From: CAYRMV01 sp964425255
Lineage (GTDB): Bacteria > Bacteroidota > Bacteroidia > Flavobacteriales_D > Crocinitomicaceae
Assembly (NCBI GenBank): GCA_964425255.1
Contig: CAYRMV010000037.1
Location: 1-24,911 of the forward strand
Direction of reading: 5' to 3'
Length of the DNA: 24,911 nt
Numbering within the stretch: position 1 is the stretch's first letter; each line of letters opens with the position of its first letter. Below are positions 7,842-15,478 of the stretch, in pieces. The translations under genes were made by a program, and so were the position numbers. Below the pieces are notes generated by a model. The model was not told the DNA's origin, made no database searches, and saw nothing but the letters and a program-made list of their open reading frames with translations.

Positions 7842-7849
7842 CAAATTTA
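7842..7849 (-). promoter_or_regulatory. -7 box TAAATTTG before the lipoprotein/SBBP operon
   Basis: This is an exact TAnnTTTG match on the minus strand, ending 7 nt before the ATG at 7834. A transcript starting 4-6 nt after the box would be leaderless for that ATG, or have a leader of under 10 nt for the ATG at 7828. Confidence 0.5.
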
Positions 7850-7930
7850 CCTTGATTAAAATAAAAATGGGTACGTAAATTTTCGTAAAATGAACCGAAT
7901 TTATCTCGAACTCCTTTTTTCCAAAAAAAA

Positions 7931-7943
7931 ACTAGTTTCTAGT
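7931..7943. other. Inverted repeat ACTAG-TTT-CTAGT upstream of the 7979 gene
   Basis: A perfect 5-bp inverted repeat with a 3-nt centre lies 9 nt upstream of the TATCTTTG -7 box, in the spacer/-33 zone where a repressor or activator could bind. It could be chance in AT-rich DNA. Confidence 0.3.
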
Positions 7944-7952
7944 CTGATTTCG

Positions 7953-7960
7953 TATCTTTG
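7953..7960 (+). promoter_or_regulatory. -7 box TATCTTTG before the 7979 membrane-protein gene
   Basis: This is an exact TAnnTTTG match ending 18 nt before the ATG at 7979. The box overlaps the TTG at 7958, which argues against that codon as a start. Confidence 0.55.
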
Positions 7961-7978
7961 CCCAAATTTTTGGGAGCT

Positions 7979-8665
7979 ATGTCCACATTTTTAAAGCGTT
8001 TAAAATATTACGGAATTGGATTCGGAATGGGTTTGGTTATCGTCTTTTTCTTTTTTCAAAACAGAGGATGTAGTTGGCTTCCCGAAAACCGTGTTAAAAA
8101 CGGAATTTTAGATCGACTTGTTGTACTTTCTGACCAAGAAGAACAAGTAATGAAACAAAAAGGAATTACTACCTATGAATTAATCAACTTATTGAAAGAT
8201 GGAGATGTAGACTTCGGAAAGAGCAAAAAAAATGGAGATTTGAAAGCTTATTACATTTCTAACGACAAATTCAGCGCTTATTTCACGCTTCCTGCAGAAA
8301 GTTTTATATCTGAAATTCAACTTTCTCCAAAATCTACCAATAAAGTGAGAATCACAGAAAAAGGACTTGGAAGAATTCTTCGTACTCCCATGGATGAAAA
8401 CCTAATTTATGTGGATACACTTCCAAAGTTAGCTTGTCAGCAAGCGGAGCTAGGCTTGATAAACCAAAAGAAAATGTGGAAAATTGTGAAAAAATCTGCT
8501 AAAATAGATTTTGAAAAATCACACTTAAAAGCGAAGCCCAAAGCAGAACATTACCTTTGGTTTGACGACCAAAAAGGTAGAAAAATTGGTCTTCATGCCA
8601 TTTGGTACAAAAATAAAATCAATGTTCAACGCATGGACTTACCGTTCGAAACGGGATGTAATTAG
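7979..8665 (+). CDS. Single-span membrane protein of unknown function
   Basis: I chose the ATG at 7979: it is preceded by GGGAG at 5-8 nt and lies downstream of the promoter box, whereas an in-frame TTG at 7958 lies inside that box. The product is 228 residues. Residues about 10-26 (YGIGFGMGLVIVFFFFQ) form one membrane span, followed by NRGCSWLPENRVKN. The remaining 190 residues are probably periplasmic. The C-terminal part HYLWFDDQKGRKIGLHAIWYKNK ending in ETGCN looks conserved-domain-like, but I cannot name the family. It precedes lpxD by 71 nt, and lpxD has its own promoter box, so it is probably a separate unit. Confidence 0.78.
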   Translation: MSTFLKRLKYYGIGFGMGLVIVFFFFQNRGCSWLPENRVKNGILDRLVVLSDQEEQVMKQKGITTYELINLLKDGDVDFGKSKKNGDLKAYYISNDKFSAYFTLPAESFISEIQLSPKSTNKVRITEKGLGRILRTPMDENLIYVDTLPKLACQQAELGLINQKKMWKIVKKSAKIDFEKSHLKAKPKAEHYLWFDDQKGRKIGLHAIWYKNKINVQRMDLPFETGCN

Positions 8666-8724
8666 TTGACTGCAAAATGTTAATAATTCATCCAATCACT
8701 TCTTTTTTCTTTCAGTTCTTTTTT

Positions 8725-8732
8725 TAAATTTG
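8725..8732 (+). promoter_or_regulatory. -7 box TAAATTTG, 4 nt before the lpxD start
   Basis: This is an exact TAnnTTTG match followed by AACA and then the ATG. If transcription starts at the usual 3-5 nt after the box, the lpxD mRNA begins at or next to the start codon. The -33 region is T-rich (TCTTTTTTCTTTC) without a clear TTG. Confidence 0.5.
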
Positions 8733-8736
8733 AACA

Positions 8737-9789
8737 ATGGAATTTACTGCCGAACAAATAGCAGGCATCATTGCCGGGGAAATTACTGGAAATCCAAATG
8801 TTATGGTTTCCAATTTAGCAAAAATCGAAGAAGGAACATCGGGTACTTTGTCCTTTCTTGCTAATCCAAAATACGAGGAATACATCTACACAACAGGTTC
8901 TTCCATTTGTATTGTCAACAAAACATTTCAACCAAGCAAGCCCATTCCAGATACTTTGACGCTCATTCGAGTTGATGACGCGTATTCTTGTTTTGCTCGT
9001 TTGCTTGATTTTTATGATCAACTTAGAAAAAAAGCCCCCGTTCGAGAAGAGCCCCATTTTATTGCAAAAACAGCTTCGTTGGGTGACGATTTGTACCTAG
9101 GTGCCTTCTCTTACATCGGTGAGAATGTGAAAATTGGAAACAACGTTAAAATATACCCCAATTGTTACATTGGAGACAATGTTTCAATTGGTGATAATAC
9201 CATCCTTTTTGCAGGAGTGAAAATCTATGCAGATTGTCAAATTGGTCAACAGTGTACTTTACACTCTGGCGTTGTGATTGGTGCAGATGGATTTGGTTTT
9301 GCTCCAAATGAAAAAGGCGAATTTCAACGTGTTCCTCAAATCGGAAATGTTATTTTAGAAGATTTTGTTGATGTGGGTGCCAACGCAACAATCGATCGCG
9401 CAACAATGGGTTCGACAATAATCCGCAAAGGTGTGAAAATCGATAATCTGGTTCAAATTGCACACAATGTTGAAATTGGAGAACACTCAGCCATGGCTGC
9501 TCAAGTTGGTATTGCTGGCTCTGCTAAAATTGGTAAACATGTGATGATTGGCGGTCAAGCAGGAATTGCAGGACATTTACACATTGCAGATCAAACTAAA
9601 ATTGTAGCTCAATCTGGAATCCCTAGCACAGTGAAGAAAGCAGAAACGCTTATGGGTTCACCTGGTATTCCGATTGATGATTTCAAAAAATCTTATTTCG
9701 GCTTCCGAAAACTTCCGTTTATCTTGAACAAAATTCAAGAATTGGATCAAAAAGTAAAAGAATTAAACAAAGATAAAGCAAATGGCTGA
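8737..9789 (+). CDS. lpxD: UDP-3-O-acylglucosamine N-acyltransferase LpxD
   Basis: This 350-residue cytoplasmic enzyme performs the third step of lipid A synthesis: transfer of a 3-hydroxyacyl chain from acyl-ACP to the 2-amino group of UDP-3-O-acyl-glucosamine. An N-terminal uridine-binding domain spans about residues 1-100 (SNLAKIEEGTSGTLSFLANPKY). A left-handed beta-helix of hexapeptide repeats follows (for example VKIGNNVKIYPNCYIGDNVSIG). The catalytic histidine is His243 in QIAHNVEIG. GADGFGFAP is at residues 182-190, and a C-terminal helix (KLPFILNKIQELDQKVKELNK) completes the trimer-type architecture. The length is typical. It overlaps the next gene by 8 nt (ATG at 9782 inside the end of lpxD), forming a translationally coupled lipid A operon. 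Confidence 0.97.
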   Translation: MEFTAEQIAGIIAGEITGNPNVMVSNLAKIEEGTSGTLSFLANPKYEEYIYTTGSSICIVNKTFQPSKPIPDTLTLIRVDDAYSCFARLLDFYDQLRKKAPVREEPHFIAKTASLGDDLYLGAFSYIGENVKIGNNVKIYPNCYIGDNVSIGDNTILFAGVKIYADCQIGQQCTLHSGVVIGADGFGFAPNEKGEFQRVPQIGNVILEDFVDVGANATIDRATMGSTIIRKGVKIDNLVQIAHNVEIGEHSAMAAQVGIAGSAKIGKHVMIGGQAGIAGHLHIADQTKIVAQSGIPSTVKKAETLMGSPGIPIDDFKKSYFGFRKLPFILNKIQELDQKVKELNKDKANG

Positions 9790-11185
9790 AAAGCAACGCA
9801 CACTGAAAGAGTCTATTAAGCTAACTGGAGTTGGTTTACATACAGGAGAAAAAGTAAATGTAGAAATTTGTCCTGCTCCTGAAAATCATGGCTACAAGTT
9901 TCAACGAATTGATCTTGAAGGGCAACCGATCATTAAAGCGGATGCCGATTTTGTTGTTGCTACAGACAGAGGTACAACCTTAGAACAAAATGGTGCTCGC
10001 GTTTACACAACCGAACACTTGCTTGCAGCATTGTACGGAGCGCAAGTTGACAATGCATTGATCAAACTTGATGCTCCAGAAATTCCAATCATGGATGGAT
10101 CGTCTTTGCCATTTTTGAAAGCCATTGACGCGGTTGGTTTTTCTGAGCAAAATGCTGAAAGAGAATATTTTGTTTTGGAAGAAAACATCAAATGGGAAGA
10201 CCCTGAAAAAGGCATCGAATTTTTAGCTGTTCCCGATTCAAATTACCGTCTAACTGTGATGGTTGACTACAATTCACCCGTTTTAGGCACGCAACATGCA
10301 GCGATTTATAACATCGATGAATTTGCTGATCAAATCGCTCGTTGTCGAACATTCGTTTTCCTTCGTGAACTCGAATTTTTAGCAAAAAACAACCTCATCA
10401 AAGGTGGTGACTTAGACAATGCTATCGTTCTAGTTGATCGAGAAGACATTAGCAAAGAAGAACTTTCTCGTTTGGCGAAACTATTGGGTAAAGAAGAATT
10501 GAAAATTGAAGTGAATGGAATTGGTGTTTTAAACAGTTCGAAACTTCAATTTGAGAATGAACCTGCTCGTCATAAATTGCTCGACATTGTTGGTGATTTA
10601 GCCCTTGTTGGCAAGCCAATCAAAGCACATATTTTGGCAGCGCGTCCGGGTCACTCGGGGAACGTTCGCTTTGCAAAAGTGTTGAAAGAACAAATCAAAA
10701 AACAAGACAAGCAAGGGAAATATTTTGATTTGACAAAAGAACCGTTGTACAATATCAATGACATTGAAAAAATCCTTCCTCACCGTTACCCATTTTTATT
10801 AGTAGATAAAGTGATGGAAATCGGTGAAGAAAGCATTATAGGTGTGAAAAATGTTACGATGAACGAACCAATGTTTACCGGACATTTCCCTGGAAACCCT
10901 GTTTTTCCTGGCGTTTTACAAATTGAAGCCATGGCGCAAGCAGGTGGGATTTTTGCTTTAAGTAAAGTGGAAGATCCACATTTGTACTCTACGTATTTTA
11001 TGAAAATTGACAACGTGAAGTTCAAACAAAAAGTGGTTCCAGGAGATACACTTGTTTTTGAATTGAATCTTCTTTCTCCAATTCGTCGTGGCTTAGTAAA
11101 CATGGGTGGAAAAGCCTATGTAAACGGAAAGGTGGTGATGGAAGCAGATATGTTAGCACAAATCATTAAAGACAAAAGTGAATGA
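9782..11185 (+). CDS. lpxC/fabZ: Bifunctional LpxC deacetylase / FabZ dehydratase
   Basis: This 467-residue fusion is characteristic of Bacteroidota. Residues about 1-305 are LpxC, the zinc UDP-3-O-acyl-GlcNAc deacetylase that commits material to lipid A. Zinc ligands are His79 (TTEHLL, with Glu78), His264 and Asp268 (ARHKLLD), and the general acid/base region is His291 (PGHSGN). Residues about 320-467 are FabZ, the 3-hydroxyacyl-ACP dehydratase of fatty acid synthesis, with His334 (LPHRYPFLLVD) and Glu382 (FPGVLQIEAMAQ). One polypeptide thus links the two pathways that compete for 3-hydroxyacyl-ACP. It overlaps lpxD by 8 nt and lpxA by ATGA (11182-11185). All catalytic residues are present. 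Confidence 0.97.
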   Translation: MAEKQRTLKESIKLTGVGLHTGEKVNVEICPAPENHGYKFQRIDLEGQPIIKADADFVVATDRGTTLEQNGARVYTTEHLLAALYGAQVDNALIKLDAPEIPIMDGSSLPFLKAIDAVGFSEQNAEREYFVLEENIKWEDPEKGIEFLAVPDSNYRLTVMVDYNSPVLGTQHAAIYNIDEFADQIARCRTFVFLRELEFLAKNNLIKGGDLDNAIVLVDREDISKEELSRLAKLLGKEELKIEVNGIGVLNSSKLQFENEPARHKLLDIVGDLALVGKPIKAHILAARPGHSGNVRFAKVLKEQIKKQDKQGKYFDLTKEPLYNINDIEKILPHRYPFLLVDKVMEIGEESIIGVKNVTMNEPMFTGHFPGNPVFPGVLQIEAMAQAGGIFALSKVEDPHLYSTYFMKIDNVKFKQKVVPGDTLVFELNLLSPIRRGLVNMGGKAYVNGKVVMEADMLAQIIKDKSE

Positions 11186-11958
11186 TTAGTACTTTAGCTC
11201 AAATATCACCTGAAGCTCAACTGGGAAATCAAGTCCGAGTTGATGCTTTCTCAACGATCATGGAAGATGTTGTCATTGGAGATGGAACTCATATTCATCC
11301 AAATGTGACAATTTATCCAGGGACTCGCATTGGTAAAAACTGCGAAATTTTCCCAGGTGCTGTTATCGGTGTTGTTCCTCAAGACTTGAAATTCAACGGT
11401 GAATATACAACAGTTGAAATTGGCGATCATACCAAAATCAGAGAATGCGTTACCATACATAGAGGTACTTCCGACAAATGGAAAACCTCCATTGGTTCCA
11501 ATTGTTTGTTGATGACGTATGTGCATGTTGCGCATGATTGTCAAATCGGAAACAATGTGATTTTGGCTAGCTACGTTGGACTATCAGGTCATGTTATCAT
11601 TGATGACCACGCTATTTTAGAAGGAATGGTTGCTGCTCAACAATTTGTACACATTGGAGCCCATACATTTATTGCAGGTGCTTCCTTGGTTCGAAAAAAT
11701 GTACCACCTTACATCAAAGCTGCTCGTGAACCGCTTACGTTTGCAGGAGTTAATTCAGTTGGACTGAGAAGAAGAGGTTTGGAAGATGCCACAGTTAGAG
11801 AAATTGAAGACATCTACCGTGTCATTTATGTGCAAAACAATAACATTTCAAAAGGAATTGAAATTGTAAAAGAAACACTCCCTGATACCGAAATCAGACG
11901 AGAAATATTAGATTTCATAGAAAAATCAGACAAAGGAATCATTCGCGGAATGATCTAA
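11182..11958 (+). CDS. lpxA: UDP-N-acetylglucosamine O-acyltransferase LpxA
   Basis: This 258-residue cytoplasmic trimeric acyltransferase performs the first step of lipid A synthesis. The hexapeptide beta-helix begins at once (LAQISPEAQLGNQVRVDAF) and includes the diagnostic PQDLKFNGE loop (residues 66-74). The catalytic histidine is His118 in VHVAHDCQIGNN. The helical C-terminal domain (NSVGLRRRGLEDATVREIEDIYRVIY) binds ACP. The length is close to the usual 255-262. It is coupled to lpxC/fabZ by an ATGA overlap. It ends the operon, with an inverted repeat following 7 nt after the stop. Confidence 0.97.
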   Translation: MISTLAQISPEAQLGNQVRVDAFSTIMEDVVIGDGTHIHPNVTIYPGTRIGKNCEIFPGAVIGVVPQDLKFNGEYTTVEIGDHTKIRECVTIHRGTSDKWKTSIGSNCLLMTYVHVAHDCQIGNNVILASYVGLSGHVIIDDHAILEGMVAAQQFVHIGAHTFIAGASLVRKNVPPYIKAAREPLTFAGVNSVGLRRRGLEDATVREIEDIYRVIYVQNNNISKGIEIVKETLPDTEIRREILDFIEKSDKGIIRGMI

Positions 11959-11965
11959 AAATAAC

Positions 11966-11990
11966 AAAGGGAAATCAAGGGTTTCCCTTT
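11966..11990 (+). terminator. Hairpin after lpxA
   Basis: AAAGGGAAA (11966-11974) pairs with TTTCCCTTT (11982-11990) over nine base pairs with a 7-nt loop, followed by ATTCTTTCG. The T-tract is interrupted, so termination may be partial. The next gene starts only 12 nt after the hairpin. Confidence 0.65.
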
Positions 11991-12002
11991 ATTCTTTCGT
12001 AT

Positions 12003-13454
12003 ATGAACAGAGGAGATATCATCGAATTAGAAATTACAAGTTTTGCTTTTGGCGGAAACGGAATTGCCAAAATACCCACCGAACAAGGCGACTACATTGT
12101 TTTTGTAGAAAATACATTTCCAGGTCAATTGGTTCGCGCCAAAGTGGAAACAAAACGAAAAAGACATGCGACCTGCAAATTAATCGAAGTAATCAAACGA
12201 TCATCGGATGAAGTAAGTTTGCCTTTTCAAGAGATTTCGGGTGCGCCCTATTTGTTTGTTCCAATCGAACTTCAAGAAAAAATCAAGTTGGAAACAACGC
12301 TTGATTTGTACCGAAAATTAGCTAATGTAAAAGACATTCAAGATCGTTTTGATACTTTTCTATCTTCTCCAGAACATTTCTTTTACCGAAATAAAATGGA
12401 GTATAGCTTTTCCAGTATCGAGCATGACATCGAAACGGGGGAAGAAAAAGACGATGCTTTTGCCCTTGGATTTAAACGTCGCGGTACATGGTGGAAAGTG
12501 GAAAGCTTGAATCGAGCAAGTGGTTTGTTCGACGAAGAATGGGAAAATAAATTAATCGAAATTCGACAATACTTAGAAAAAACAAATCTCCCTGCTTGGC
12601 ATCCACCCAAAAAAACAGGTTTCTTCCGACACATTGTTGTTCGAAAATCATTTTACCAAGATCAATTGTTGATCAATTTGGTTACTTCATCCGAAGACTT
12701 GAAAAAGTTTGATGTTCGTGCCTTCTCCACATTTTTACAAGAAAAATTAGGTAAACGACTTGCCGGTTTTCAACACACAATCAATGACAATGTTGCCGAT
12801 CGAGCAAAAATTGAAAACGGTCAAAATCAACTTGTTTACGGAGAAAACAAAGTTGTAGAAAAACTACACGACCTGTTCTTCGAGATCAGTATGGAAAGTT
12901 TCTTTCAGACCAATCCGAAGAGTGCGGAAAAATTATACAACAAAGCGCTGGATTACGCATTTGAAGAAAATAATTTGGATGGTAAAGTGGTGATGGATTT
13001 GTTTTGTGGAACAGGTACAATTGGTCAACTTCTGGCTAAAAGAGCCAAAGATGTACGCATCATCGGAGTTGATATTGTTGAAGAAGCCATTGTCGATGCG
13101 AAGAAAAATGCCGCTAGAAACAACATCACTGCAGTCGATTTTTATGCTGCGGATGTTGGTAAATTCTTACTCGAATATCCAGAATATGCAGGAAAAATTG
13201 GAACGATCGTATTAGATCCTCCTCGCGCTGGAATTGCACCAAAAACCTTACGAAAAGTGATGCGTTTAGGAGCAGAACGAATCGTGTATATTTCCTGTAA
13301 TCCAGCTACCCAAGCGAGAGATACGGAAACTTTAATACAAGCAGGTTATGAATTGGAAAAAATTGCGTTGGTAGACCAATTTCCACATACTTCACACATT
13401 GAAGCTGTAGCTAAATTCATCAAAACAGATCGATTTAATCTAGAAAATATTTAA
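12003..13454 (+). CDS. rlmD: RlmD/TrmA-family 23S rRNA (uracil-C5)-methyltransferase
   Basis: This 483-residue SAM-dependent RNA uracil-5-methyltransferase has a TRAM RNA-binding domain at residues about 1-62, then RNKMEYSF (129-136), SFFQTNP (299-305), and the SAM-binding motif DLFCGTGTIG (332-341). DPPRAGI (405-411) and the catalytic Cys432 in YISCNPAT follow, with the conserved Glu467 in HTSHIEAVA. The likely target is U1939 (or U747) of 23S rRNA; which one cannot be told here. Unusually, the region that normally carries the 4Fe-4S ligands (CxxxxxCxxC before the QxxxK segment) reads FQEISGAPYLFVPIELQEKIK, with no cysteine. Only three cysteines occur in the whole protein (58, 335, 432). It is followed 2 nt later by the DUF3817 gene. 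Confidence 0.9.
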   Translation: MNRGDIIELEITSFAFGGNGIAKIPTEQGDYIVFVENTFPGQLVRAKVETKRKRHATCKLIEVIKRSSDEVSLPFQEISGAPYLFVPIELQEKIKLETTLDLYRKLANVKDIQDRFDTFLSSPEHFFYRNKMEYSFSSIEHDIETGEEKDDAFALGFKRRGTWWKVESLNRASGLFDEEWENKLIEIRQYLEKTNLPAWHPPKKTGFFRHIVVRKSFYQDQLLINLVTSSEDLKKFDVRAFSTFLQEKLGKRLAGFQHTINDNVADRAKIENGQNQLVYGENKVVEKLHDLFFEISMESFFQTNPKSAEKLYNKALDYAFEENNLDGKVVMDLFCGTGTIGQLLAKRAKDVRIIGVDIVEEAIVDAKKNAARNNITAVDFYAADVGKFLLEYPEYAGKIGTIVLDPPRAGIAPKTLRKVMRLGAERIVYISCNPATQARDTETLIQAGYELEKIALVDQFPHTSHIEAVAKFIKTDRFNLENI

Positions 13455-13456
13455 AA

Positions 13457-13759
13457 ATGAACATAAAAAGCACCCTTGGACTATTAAGATTAACTGCACT
13501 TTTAGAAGGTATTTCTTACTTGTTGTTTGCCTTAACAATGCCGTTGAAATACCAATTTGATATGCCAATGCCCAATAAAATTGTCGGGATGGCGCATGGA
13601 TTCCTTTTCATCGCTTATTGCTTGTTTGTTTTCCTTGTGAATCAAGAGCAAAAATGGAATCTCAAAACAAACTTTTACGCCTACATAGCTTCATTAATTC
13701 CGTTTGGAACATTTGTAGCTGATGCAAAAATATTTAAACACATCAAAGAATATAACTAA
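13457..13759 (+). CDS. DUF3817 family membrane protein
   Basis: This is a 100-residue integral membrane protein with about three spans. The family pattern is clear: LLRLTALLEGISYLLFALTMPLKY at residues 9-32, then a small polar loop, GMAHGFLFIAYCLFVFLV at about 44-61, and ASLIPFGTFVADAKIFK near the end. DUF3817 proteins resemble the C-terminal membrane part of YdzA and some transporters; their role is unknown. It starts 2 nt after rlmD, and its TAA overlaps the comB ATG by one base (TAATG at 13757-13761), so it sits inside a co-transcribed run. Confidence 0.85.
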   Translation: MNIKSTLGLLRLTALLEGISYLLFALTMPLKYQFDMPMPNKIVGMAHGFLFIAYCLFVFLVNQEQKWNLKTNFYAYIASLIPFGTFVADAKIFKHIKEYN

Positions 13760-14493
13760 TGGATAATCGAAATCGAGTTGAGGTATGTTTCACCCCTGGT
13801 GAATACACTTATTTTAAAGATGAATTTGACATTGTTGTTGTCATTGATGTTCTTCGCGCTACTTCTGCCATGTGTGCTGGTTTTGACAACGGTATCAAAG
13901 CGATTATTCCCGTTCCAACAGTGGAAGAAGCTTGGGAATACAAGAAAAAAGGATATTTAGCTGGCGCTGAACGCAAAGGTCAAATTGTAGAAGGATTTGA
14001 CTTTGGAAATTCTCCTTTTTCCTACATGCGTGAAGATTTTAAAGGGAAAGAAGTAGTATTAACCACTACCAACGGAACCAAATCGTTAGATGTTGCCAAA
14101 GATGCAGAGACAGTTGTTGTGGGTTCTTTTCTAAATTTAGATGCACTTTCAATTTGGTTATCAAAGCAAAATAAAAATGTCTTGTGCTTGTGCTCAGGTT
14201 GGCAAGACAAGTTTAACCTGGAAGATACCATCTGTGCTGGAGCCATTTCTGACTATTTAATCAATACAGGAAATTTTACTTCCGAAGAAGATTCTTCAAT
14301 TGCCGCAAAATATTTGTATCTTTCTGCAAAAGATAATTACTTGGGATATTTAAAATCAAGTTCACACCGCAGAAGGTTAAAAAATTTGAATTTAAATGAA
14401 GACATTAAATACTGTCTTACACCCAATCAAACAAACGTTATACCTATATTGAAAGATGGGAAATTGGTTTGCATACAAAATTCAGATAATTAG
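13759..14493 (+). CDS. comB: ComB-family 2-phosphosulfolactate phosphatase
   Basis: This 244-residue cytoplasmic protein has the ComB family signature in order: VVVIDVLRATSAM (residues 26-38), YLAGAERKGQ (66-75), GFDFGNSPF (79-87), LTTTNGT (101-107) and LCLCSGW followed by EDTICAGAI. ComB removes the phosphate from (R)-2-phospho-3-sulfolactate in the coenzyme M pathway of methanogens. In bacteria it is also found without the rest of that pathway. In this phylum sulfolactate could feed sulfonate or sulfonolipid metabolism, but no gene here shows that. It overlaps the upstream gene by 1 nt and the downstream gene by 38 nt. The family call is strong; the physiological role is inference. Confidence 0.88.
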   Translation: MDNRNRVEVCFTPGEYTYFKDEFDIVVVIDVLRATSAMCAGFDNGIKAIIPVPTVEEAWEYKKKGYLAGAERKGQIVEGFDFGNSPFSYMREDFKGKEVVLTTTNGTKSLDVAKDAETVVVGSFLNLDALSIWLSKQNKNVLCLCSGWQDKFNLEDTICAGAISDYLINTGNFTSEEDSSIAAKYLYLSAKDNYLGYLKSSSHRRRLKNLNLNEDIKYCLTPNQTNVIPILKDGKLVCIQNSDN

Positions 14494-15478
14494 TATTTTA
14501 GGTTTACTTTCTCTACTAGTTAGCTTTATCCATCCGTCAACTGTAAACAGTTCGGCGGCATGGGGTTTTTATGGCCATAAACGAATAAATCGCGTGGCAA
14601 TTTTCACACTTCCTCCCGAAATGTTTGGTTTTTACAAAGAACATATCGAGTACATCACCGAACATGCAGTTGATCCAGATAAACGTCGGTATGCGGTGAA
14701 AGGCGAAGCTGAATGCCATTACATCGACATTGATCATTATGCCCATAATGGTGCAAATCCGTTTGAAATTGTGCCAAGATCATGGACAAAAGCAGTTGAA
14801 AAATTTTCGGAAGACACACTGAATGCTTACGGGATTGTTCCTTGGCATATTCAATTGATGAAATTAAAACTTCAACGTGCCTTTGAAAGTAAAAATGTTG
14901 ATTTAATTTTAAAATATTCTGCTGAAATTGGACATTATATCGGAGATGCTCACGTTCCATTACATACCACCGAAAATTACAACGGCCAGCTTACAGGTCA
15001 AAAAGGAATTCATGGTTTGTGGGAGAGCAGATTAGTCGAAATGAATGCAGAAAATTACGACTATTTTATTGGTAAAAGCATCTATTTAAAAAATCCATTG
15101 GATTATACGTGGGATGCTGTTCAGCAATCACATTACGCACTAGATTCTGTTCTACGATTTGAAAAAGAACTCACGGAGCAATTTACTTCTGATCAAAAAT
15201 ACAGCTACGAACAACGTGGAAACGTTACTGTTCAAACCTATTCAAAAGCATTCTCAGACGCGTATCATGAACGTTTAAACGGCATGGTGGAGAGAAGAAT
15301 GCGACAAGCAATTATTACAGTTGGTTCTTTTTGGTATACTGCTTGGGTGGATGCCGGACAACCCGATTTGAATAGTTTGAAAAACACTCCACCTTCCCCT
15401 GAATTATTGAAAGAAATCGAAGAATTAGATGCTTTATTCCAAAAAGGCGAGAAAAAAGGAAGAGCTTGTGAACATTGA
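14456..15478 (+). CDS. Exported zinc-dependent S1/P1 nuclease / phospholipase C-like enzyme
   Basis: The product is 340 residues from the ATG at 14456, inside the end of comB. The signal peptide is about residues 1-35 (hydrophobic ISILGLLSLLVSF; cleavage probably after NSSAA). The mature protein would then start with Trp36, as in S1/P1 nucleases and Bacillus cereus phospholipase C, where the N-terminal Trp binds zinc. Other likely zinc ligands fit that fold: His41, Asp91 or Asp93 (HYIDIDHY), His160, Asp164, His170, His186 and Glu190, with spacing close to the family. Nuclease and phospholipase cannot be told apart from these residues alone. It probably acts in the periplasm or outside, scavenging phosphate or degrading nucleic acid or lipid. 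Its stop codon directly abuts the stop of the convergent dus gene. Confidence 0.82.
   Translation: MGNWFAYKIQIISILGLLSLLVSFIHPSTVNSSAAWGFYGHKRINRVAIFTLPPEMFGFYKEHIEYITEHAVDPDKRRYAVKGEAECHYIDIDHYAHNGANPFEIVPRSWTKAVEKFSEDTLNAYGIVPWHIQLMKLKLQRAFESKNVDLILKYSAEIGHYIGDAHVPLHTTENYNGQLTGQKGIHGLWESRLVEMNAENYDYFIGKSIYLKNPLDYTWDAVQQSHYALDSVLRFEKELTEQFTSDQKYSYEQRGNVTVQTYSKAFSDAYHERLNGMVERRMRQAIITVGSFWYTAWVDAGQPDLNSLKNTPPSPELLKEIEELDALFQKGEKKGRACEH

Noticed and set aside
7958..7978. TTG start adding seven residues to the membrane protein at 7979
   Set aside because: The TTG lies inside the -7 promoter box TATCTTTG, while the ATG at 7979 has GGGAG upstream.
8737..11958. Hexapeptide repeats of lpxD and lpxA as DNA repeats or CRISPR
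   Set aside because: The periodicity is at the protein level (beta-helix). No identical DNA repeats with spacers are present.
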